DNA of 10,597 nt from Lachnospiraceae bacterium (GTDB lineage: Bacteria; Bacillota_A; Clostridia; Lachnospirales; Lachnospiraceae): positions 1 to 10,597 of the forward strand of contig JAGAES010000109.1 of NCBI GenBank assembly GCA_017613055.1, in the 5' to 3' direction. How positions within the stretch are numbered: the stretch's first letter is position 1; each line of letters opens with the position of its first letter. The notes below the pieces were generated by a model that was not told where the DNA came from, ran no database searches, and saw nothing but the letters and a program-made list of their open reading frames with translations. The position numbers and the translations under genes are program-made. Below, one piece after another: positions 6,666-10,597 of the stretch.

Positions 6666-8672
6666 TTCGGTCAGAAGGATTGAAATCACCGTATCTGCGT
6701 ACACGTTCCGCAATTCCGCCGGGACGGAAATGCTGACCTGAATCACATCTCCGACCTGAAGTGATGCCACGGGGATACTGCCATTAACCCAACGCATTTC
6801 TGCATAATCCAAATCTTCCCGGTTAAACGGATCACCGGGCGCTGTCGGCGAGGATACCCAAAAGGGTAATCCGAATTCGTCGAGCGTCATGTTTTCACTC
6901 GGCGATTCAATAAAGTACGGATCAAGGAAAAAATCAATCGGAAGTGTTGTAATACTGCCGTCAAACATCTCGCACATGAGAATAGGCGTTACAAGAATGA
7001 CCTCTTCTTCCTTTATTCCGCAATTCAAACAGGTTCTGACCTTTGTTCCGGTATGCCATGTAATCAAAATCTCTTCTTCATATACCGGGTACGGTTGCGC
7101 AGCAATGTCCCACCCGCCGAAATTGTGACCACCGGCCGGGATTTCCTTATACGTGGAGTAATTGCAGCGGCTGCATGTTACATACGGTTCATACCCTTTC
7201 TCCGTGCAGGTTGCTGCTTTCCCGTCATGTTCCGTAAGATCATGATTGAGGGCAGGGATTTCCTTATACGTGGAATAATTGCAGCGGCTGCATGTTACAT
7301 ACGGTTCATACCCTTTCTCCGTGCAGGTTGCTGCTTTTCCGTCATGTTCCGTAAGATCATGATTGAGGGCAGGGATTTCCTTATACGTGGAGTAAGTGCA
7401 GCGGCTGCATGTTTCATACGGTTCATACCCTTTCTCCGTGCAGGTTGCTGCTTTTCCTCCATGTTCCGTGAGATCATGATTGAGGGCAGGGATTTCCTTA
7501 TACGTGGAATAATTGCAGCGGCTGCATGTTTCATACGGTTCATACCCTTTCTCCGTACAGGTTGCTGCTTTTCCGTCATATCGGATTAACTCGTGCTTTC
7601 CCTCCTTGCAGGGGTCATTGTCGCCTTCTTCCGGCCCGTTGATGGCTGTCGGATTGTCTCCGGTCACAGGTTCATTAGCAACCGGTTGAACCGGCCCGGT
7701 CGATTCGCCGGTATCTACCACAACAGGCTCGGAATAGTATGGCTGTGATTGACTTACCAGATACTCCTCGACAGACGGTGGCAATTCCACTTTGCCATCA
7801 ATAACATCATTCAGAACGTTTATGGCAGCATTTAACTCTTCTTCCGTTATGCTTCCAGCTACAAAGCCTTCCTCTATATCCTCTTCCCGGCTTCTCGCCA
7901 AAACCGCAACAACATTGGTCAGAAATTCTTCGCTGAACGCGGGAGATTCAAGGACGAGCCCCATTTCTTCGATTTCAGTCTCTTCAGCGGTTGAACCATC
8001 CACTTTTTTGCCGTCATCAGAGATATGTTTCACGTCGTCTTCACTGAGTAAATCCTTTGATTCCGTTGTAACGCCGTATCCCTGACCGACCATGAGGTCT
8101 GTAGAAACAACGACGGCCTTCCCCGTTTTATCCTTCTGAATGGCAGAGAAGACAACCTGTCCCTCGACAATTGCGGCACTTGTCTTAATTGCCCCGAGAA
8201 CATCTTCATACACTTCGGTCAGTGTCTTTGTCCCGTGAATGGACATAGCCGTATTAGGTGTCACAATCAGAAATGTTGACCCCTCCGACAGTTTTCTCTT
8301 AACTTCCGTCAGCACAGAACCTTTCTCAACATAAATAACGGTCTTGCTGTTCTCTGCTGTTCCATCCGCCTGAATGTGAACTCTGGAAGATGAATTCAAA
8401 AACAGATACTTGTCATCATCAATTCTCAGTCTGGCGCTGCTGCTTTCGCCTACAATGAGAACATCCCCTGATTTCAGTTTCATCCCTTTTTGAGCTTTTA
8501 TCACGCGGTCTCCGCGTTCCACCTGTACGGTCCCTTGAAGCTCAAGCAGAGAAATCTTGCGGTTCTTCTTCCGCAATAAAGGGAATATAACCAGCAGAGC
8601 CAAAACAATCACGCTGATTGTTACAGCAAGGAAAATGATAACCTGTTTTTTCTGCACAGTTTTTGTTTTCAT
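6657..8672 (-). CDS. Membrane-anchored FecR-domain protein with four 39-residue Cys repeats
   Basis: The protein has 671 residues from the chosen ATG at 8672, which has AAGGAG 8 nt upstream; an in-frame ATG at 8726 lies inside the conserved upstream element and lacks a ribosome binding site. Residues 11-33 are a single transmembrane helix after a basic head, so the bulk is extracellular. Residues about 45-200 form a FecR-like domain: GDVLIVG (69-75), a strand-rich core, then the family's hallmark TP-x7-GT (138-148, with SIHGTK). Residues 205-350 are acidic and low in complexity, with Glu/Asp then Pro/Thr/Gly. Residues 355-515 contain four near-identical repeats, each with Cys-x10-Cys-x2-Cys (372/383/386, 411/422/425, 450/461/464, 489/500/503). 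One further CxxC is at 548/551, and an unrecognised C-terminal domain (about 565-671) follows. FecR domains usually sense or transmit envelope signals or act as binding modules. There is no FecI or TonB receptor here, so a structural or adhesive surface role is at least as likely. Confidence 0.9.
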   Translation of the reverse strand: MKTKTVQKKQVIIFLAVTISVIVLALLVIFPLLRKKNRKISLLELQGTVQVERGDRVIKAQKGMKLKSGDVLIVGESSSARLRIDDDKYLFLNSSSRVHIQADGTAENSKTVIYVEKGSVLTEVKRKLSEGSTFLIVTPNTAMSIHGTKTLTEVYEDVLGAIKTSAAIVEGQVVFSAIQKDKTGKAVVVSTDLMVGQGYGVTTESKDLLSEDDVKHISDDGKKVDGSTAEETEIEEMGLVLESPAFSEEFLTNVVAVLARSREEDIEEGFVAGSITEEELNAAINVLNDVIDGKVELPPSVEEYLVSQSQPYYSEPVVVDTGESTGPVQPVANEPVTGDNPTAINGPEEGDNDPCKEGKHELIRYDGKAATCTEKGYEPYETCSRCNYSTYKEIPALNHDLTEHGGKAATCTEKGYEPYETCSRCTYSTYKEIPALNHDLTEHDGKAATCTEKGYEPYVTCSRCNYSTYKEIPALNHDLTEHDGKAATCTEKGYEPYVTCSRCNYSTYKEIPAGGHNFGGWDIAAQPYPVYEEEILITWHTGTKVRTCLNCGIKEEEVILVTPILMCEMFDGSITTLPIDFFLDPYFIESPSENMTLDEFGLPFWVSSPTAPGDPFNREDLDYAEMRWVNGSIPVASLQVGDVIQVSISVPAELRNVYADTVISILLTEAQ
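7138..7605 (-). repeat. Four tandem 117-nt repeats in the FecR-domain gene
   Basis: A landmark string (gggatttcctta on the plus strand) begins at 7138, 7255, 7372 and 7489, so the period is exactly 117 nt, or 39 codons. The units differ at only a few bases each; the distal unit nearest 7600 is the most diverged. Each encodes one His/Cys unit (HDLTEH, then TCTEKGYEPY, then TCSRC, then YSTYKEIPA). The exact period keeps the reading frame whatever the copy number. High DNA identity points to recent duplication or homogenisation, and copy number may vary between strains. Confidence 0.93.
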
Positions 8673-8680
8673 GACCGCTT

Positions 8681-8686
8681 CTCCTT
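8681..8686 (-). promoter_or_regulatory. Ribosome binding site deciding the ATG start at 8672
   Basis: AAGGAG stands 8 nt before the ATG at 8672. It fixes the start of the FecR-domain gene there rather than at the in-frame ATG 54 nt upstream (8726), which has no such site. Confidence 0.8.
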
Positions 8687-8725
8687 CATCGTTTTCTTCC
8701 TTCTCGAAACAGTTGGAAAATATCA

Positions 8726-8764
8726 TCTACCCTTTAGTTGCAGATTGTCAGCTTTTTACCCACT
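8726..8764 (-). promoter_or_regulatory. Conserved 39-nt promoter-like element, copy B
   Basis: This is the second copy of the element at 6592-6630, with both blocks (GTGGGTAAAAA and CTGCAACTAAAGG) and the same 9-nt spacer. It lies between the unit 1 terminator and the FecR-domain gene, where a promoter is needed. If the second block is the -10 region, the leader would be about 50 nt. An A/T-rich run just upstream (8765-8780) could act as an UP-type or bent region. Promoter function is inferred from conservation and position. Confidence 0.6.
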
Positions 8765-8813
8765 AAAAATCCGAAAAAAACTGCCTCACATTTTCCGCCC
8801 CTCCTTCGGGCAT

Positions 8814-8845
8814 AAAAAAACTCCCGGGAAACAAGTCCCCGGGAG
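8814..8845 (-). terminator. Intrinsic terminator of unit 1
   Basis: Read on the minus strand, CTCCCGGG and CCCGGGAG form a perfect 8-bp GC-rich stem (8821-8828 with 8838-8845) around a 9-nt loop, followed at once by seven T residues (8820-8814). It begins 17 nt after the stop of the PrsW-family gene and separates the two transcription units. Confidence 0.93.
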
Positions 8846-8861
8846 CCGTAAACAGAACATT

Positions 8862-9506
8862 CTATGTATCTTTCTTTGCTTCAATCGGCACGAATCGGCT
8901 GCGAATAACCGACAGAAGAATGGCGGTCACAATCGGCATCATATAACCGATAACGGACGTGACACCTTCTTTTGAAACAAGAAGGTTATATGTTGCGTGA
9001 AATGTCATCGATAACGACAGCGCGCCGACCACGTTCGGGAAGGAAAACGCTTTCAGACGAATCGAAAGGATGAACCAAAGGGAAAGCGCATACACGCTGA
9101 CGATATGCATGACACCGACAGACATGCCGCGGATTATGACGTATGTCAGATTTCCCGCGCCGTAATTCAGAATGTAACAGCAGTTTTCAAAGGTCGCAAA
9201 TCCGGCGCCGATAGCGATTGACGTGCTGACAATTGAGGAATTGTCCTCATCGAACATCATCAGGAAAAACAGAAGCGGGAAAACCTTCATCAGTTCTTCA
9301 ATAAGCGGAGAAAGGAAAATCGACGTTTTCAATTCGCCGTATCCGGTCACGATGCTCAGATAACCGCTGATATACGCGGACAGTAGGCAGACGCCCATTC
9401 CCAAAAGAAATGAGAAGACAAAACGACGCACCTGGTCCTTCACGAAAAGGAGCGATATTCCAAGCGGAACCGCGATGCAAAGCAGGATGTTCTCTGCATA
9501 AATCAT
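8862..9506 (-). CDS. PrsW-family intramembrane protease
   Basis: This 214-residue polytopic membrane protein carries the PrsW-family motifs in order. SPLIEELMK (66-74) has the paired catalytic-site glutamates E70/E71 and K74. GAGFATFENCCY (100-111) holds F106, E107, N108 and Y111. R126 and H134 follow within RGMSVGVMH, and FHATYN (169-174) has H170 and N174. These sit in or next to about seven hydrophobic helices. In Bacillus subtilis, PrsW makes the first cut in the anti-sigma factor RsiW; in Clostridioides difficile it acts on the anti-sigma factor of SigT. By analogy this enzyme may cut a membrane protein encoded nearby, with the small two-helix proteins as candidates (inference). The ATG overlaps the upstream stop by four bases (ATGA), with a purine-rich AGGGGG about 10 nt upstream. 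It is the last gene of unit 1, just before the terminator. Membership of the family is strong; the substrate is unknown. Confidence 0.9.
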   Translation of the reverse strand: MIYAENILLCIAVPLGISLLFVKDQVRRFVFSFLLGMGVCLLSAYISGYLSIVTGYGELKTSIFLSPLIEELMKVFPLLFFLMMFDEDNSSIVSTSIAIGAGFATFENCCYILNYGAGNLTYVIIRGMSVGVMHIVSVYALSLWFILSIRLKAFSFPNVVGALSLSMTFHATYNLLVSKEGVTSVIGYMMPIVTAILLSVIRSRFVPIEAKKDT

Positions 9507-10294
9507 GCCAAATCCGCCCCCTTTCTGATTGCGATATAGCTGTAGGTATAGGGAAGCACCATGGAAGCCAGAAAGATTGTATAATACGGTTCACTCGACA
9601 TATACATGCCGGAACCGGTGATCATAATAATCAAGAGCGCAAGGCAGAATGCCTTTCGGTAATCTTCGTGGCATTTTGCGCGGATAAGTATCCGGATTGT
9701 TTTTATGTGAATGAACGCGACAACAATGACCAATGAAAGGAAACTTGCGAGGTAAAGCGCTTTAATCGGAGCTCCTTTAAAGAAGGATGCCACTTGAAGT
9801 CCGATTGTAAGCATGAAACCCGCAACAAGTCCGCCCCACTCAGGAAGGGTAGTTGTCTTAGACTCCTTCACGCCGATTGCGAGGCGATATGCCCAGTAGG
9901 CAATGCATAATCCGGTCACGATATCCTGCAGCCATTCGCCGGTCCACGCAATCCATAGCGCAACATTGACGGCAACAAGAATCATCACGCCGCATATCTC
10001 GCCGAAGTCGATACGGGTTATCTCTTTGAACATGTAGGCAAGCACGGTTCCGCACATCAGAAAGTGCGCCCATTCACTGATTTCGTTGGCGGCGAAAACA
10101 AGCCTTTCCTCAGGCCACATGAAGTCATAAATGAGCCAGTAGATATAACTGAAAGTCAGACTGGCCGTTGAGAAAGCATAAAAAATTACCGCCATGGATC
10201 TGCGCCCGTGCAAAATCATGCGGATAAGTCCGCCGAGCATCAAAAACAAGACGATAAGATTTGCCAGATCTGCAATCAGCGCTGAAAGTTCCAT
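9503..10294 (-). CDS. Multi-pass membrane protein of unknown function
   Basis: The protein has 263 residues, most of them hydrophobic. I count eight to nine likely transmembrane helices, near 10-29, 34-57, 73-90, 98-117, 121-141, 153-171, 177-197, 214-229 and 237-254. Short charged turns between them include a basic HGRRS (29-33) and RAKCHEDYRK (205-214). There is no recognisable transporter, kinase or protease motif, and no large soluble domain. The ATG at 10294 overlaps the stop of the upstream gene by one base (TGATG), with AGGGAG 6 nt before it, and its own stop overlaps the PrsW-family start. Such coupling between a small two-helix protein, this protein and a PrsW-type protease suggests they work together in the membrane, for example as a sensor or scaffold for the protease. 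That role is inference, and I do not recognise the family. Confidence 0.85.
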   Translation of the reverse strand: MELSALIADLANLIVLFLMLGGLIRMILHGRRSMAVIFYAFSTASLTFSYIYWLIYDFMWPEERLVFAANEISEWAHFLMCGTVLAYMFKEITRIDFGEICGVMILVAVNVALWIAWTGEWLQDIVTGLCIAYWAYRLAIGVKESKTTTLPEWGGLVAGFMLTIGLQVASFFKGAPIKALYLASFLSLVIVVAFIHIKTIRILIRAKCHEDYRKAFCLALLIIMITGSGMYMSSEPYYTIFLASMVLPYTYSYIAIRKGADLA

Positions 10295-10597
10295 CAGTCT
10301 CTCCCTTTCAGTTTCTTAATGTGGATGCAGAGAATCGTAACGCAGATTCCGAGGGCAAATGCCAGGAGCCCTACAATCACGTATCCGAGGTAGGGGGTAA
10401 CAAGGAAGATGCTTCCGTAGTGATGCTCCGTCATTTCGGGCGCAGTTGCTTTCAGAGTCGGAATCGACAGGCCGGCACCGACCATCATGGCAACCAGAAG
10501 AACGGCAACCAGGATGTCCGCAGCAATCTTATGGGTAAGCTGACGATGCTCTTTTACATGCTCCGAACGTTTCATAATCTCGGCAAATTGCACATCA
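10294..10597 (-). CDS. Small two-helix membrane protein (5' end outside window), paralog of the gene at 6242-6562
   Basis: The frame is open to the right edge, so the true start is probably beyond it. A GTG at 10593 could start a 99-residue protein. However, aligning the charged head with the paralog (IFEKSKEI against IMKRSEHV) indicates about five more residues upstream, and no ribosome binding site can be seen in the four bases left. Visible parts are a charged cytoplasmic head, helix 1 (about residues 26-46, counting from that GTG), a short outside loop with a His-His-x-Gly motif, helix 2 (about 68-91) and a basic tail. Helix 2 shares GYV, Gly, AF, LGI and Thr with the paralog at the same spacing. 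Its stop overlaps the next gene's ATG (TGATG). It precedes the multi-pass protein and PrsW-family genes. It could be a partner, regulator or even a cleavage substrate of the PrsW-type protease (inference). Confidence 0.8.
   Translation of the reverse strand, partial: DVQFAEIMKRSEHVKEHRQLTHKIAADILVAVLLVAMMVGAGLSIPTLKATAPEMTEHHYGSIFLVTPYLGYVIVGLLAFALGICVTILCIHIKKLKGRD

Noticed and set aside
7053..7589. Plus-strand open frame of 178 codons with internal repeats
   Set aside because: Its repeats are simply the reverse complement of the 117-nt units. The minus-strand reading gives the conserved CxxC pattern, so this is a shadow.
7138..7605. Regular repeats resembling a CRISPR array
   Set aside because: The period is 117 nt with no distinct spacers, and the whole unit repeats and is coding. 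There are no cas genes.
8673..8726. Upstream in-frame ATG at 8726 as start of the FecR-domain gene
   Set aside because: It lies at the edge of the conserved upstream element and has no ribosome binding site. The extra 18 residues are acidic and would precede the normal basic head of the membrane anchor.
8737..8742. TGCAAC as an ECF-type -35 with a CGTC-like -10
   Set aside because: No CGTC-like sequence lies 15-18 nt downstream in either copy. In copy A this geometry would start the transcript within or beyond the ribosome binding site.
10591..10593. GTG at 10593 as the true start of the last gene
   Set aside because: The frame continues to the window edge, and alignment to the paralog indicates further N-terminal residues. 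The start therefore most likely lies outside the window.

Overview
The window looks like chromosomal DNA from a low-to-mid GC Gram-positive bacterium, most likely a gut or rumen member of the Clostridia (Bacillota). By eye, base composition is a little under half GC. The evidence is the set of membrane-anchored surface proteins with His/CxxC repeats and InlB/Flg_new-type repeats, strong GGAGG ribosome binding sites, a PrsW-family protease, and a lipoprotein with a Gram-positive-style lipobox. The species cannot be named from the sequence alone.

All seven genes lie on the minus strand, so transcription runs from high to low coordinates, and they form two units. Unit 1 (10597 to 8862) encodes a small two-helix membrane protein whose start lies outside the window, a multi-pass membrane protein of unknown function, and a PrsW-family intramembrane protease. 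Start and stop codons overlap at both junctions, and the unit ends at a clear intrinsic terminator (8814-8845).

Unit 2 begins after that terminator. A 39-nt conserved element (8726-8764) precedes a 671-residue membrane-anchored FecR-domain protein with four near-identical 39-residue Cys repeats. A second copy of the element (6592-6630) precedes a tightly coupled three-gene set: a 106-residue two-helix membrane protein paralogous to the first gene of unit 1, a trypsin-like (HtrA-type) lipoprotein protease with an intact catalytic triad, and a giant membrane-anchored surface protein. The giant protein is open for at least 1805 residues and runs off the left edge of the window. Its visible end carries the same His/CxxC repeat type as the FecR protein.

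Taken together, the window resembles a cell-envelope module. It has two large extracellular, N-terminally anchored proteins with related repeats, an extracytoplasmic protease made with one of them, and a PrsW-type protease whose known relatives cleave anti-sigma factors. It also has two paralogous small membrane proteins that could be regulators or partners. The shared upstream element suggests the FecR gene and the giant-protein operon are co-regulated. The signalling link is inference; no sigma factor gene is visible inside the window. There is no gene-free stretch longer than about 190 bases.
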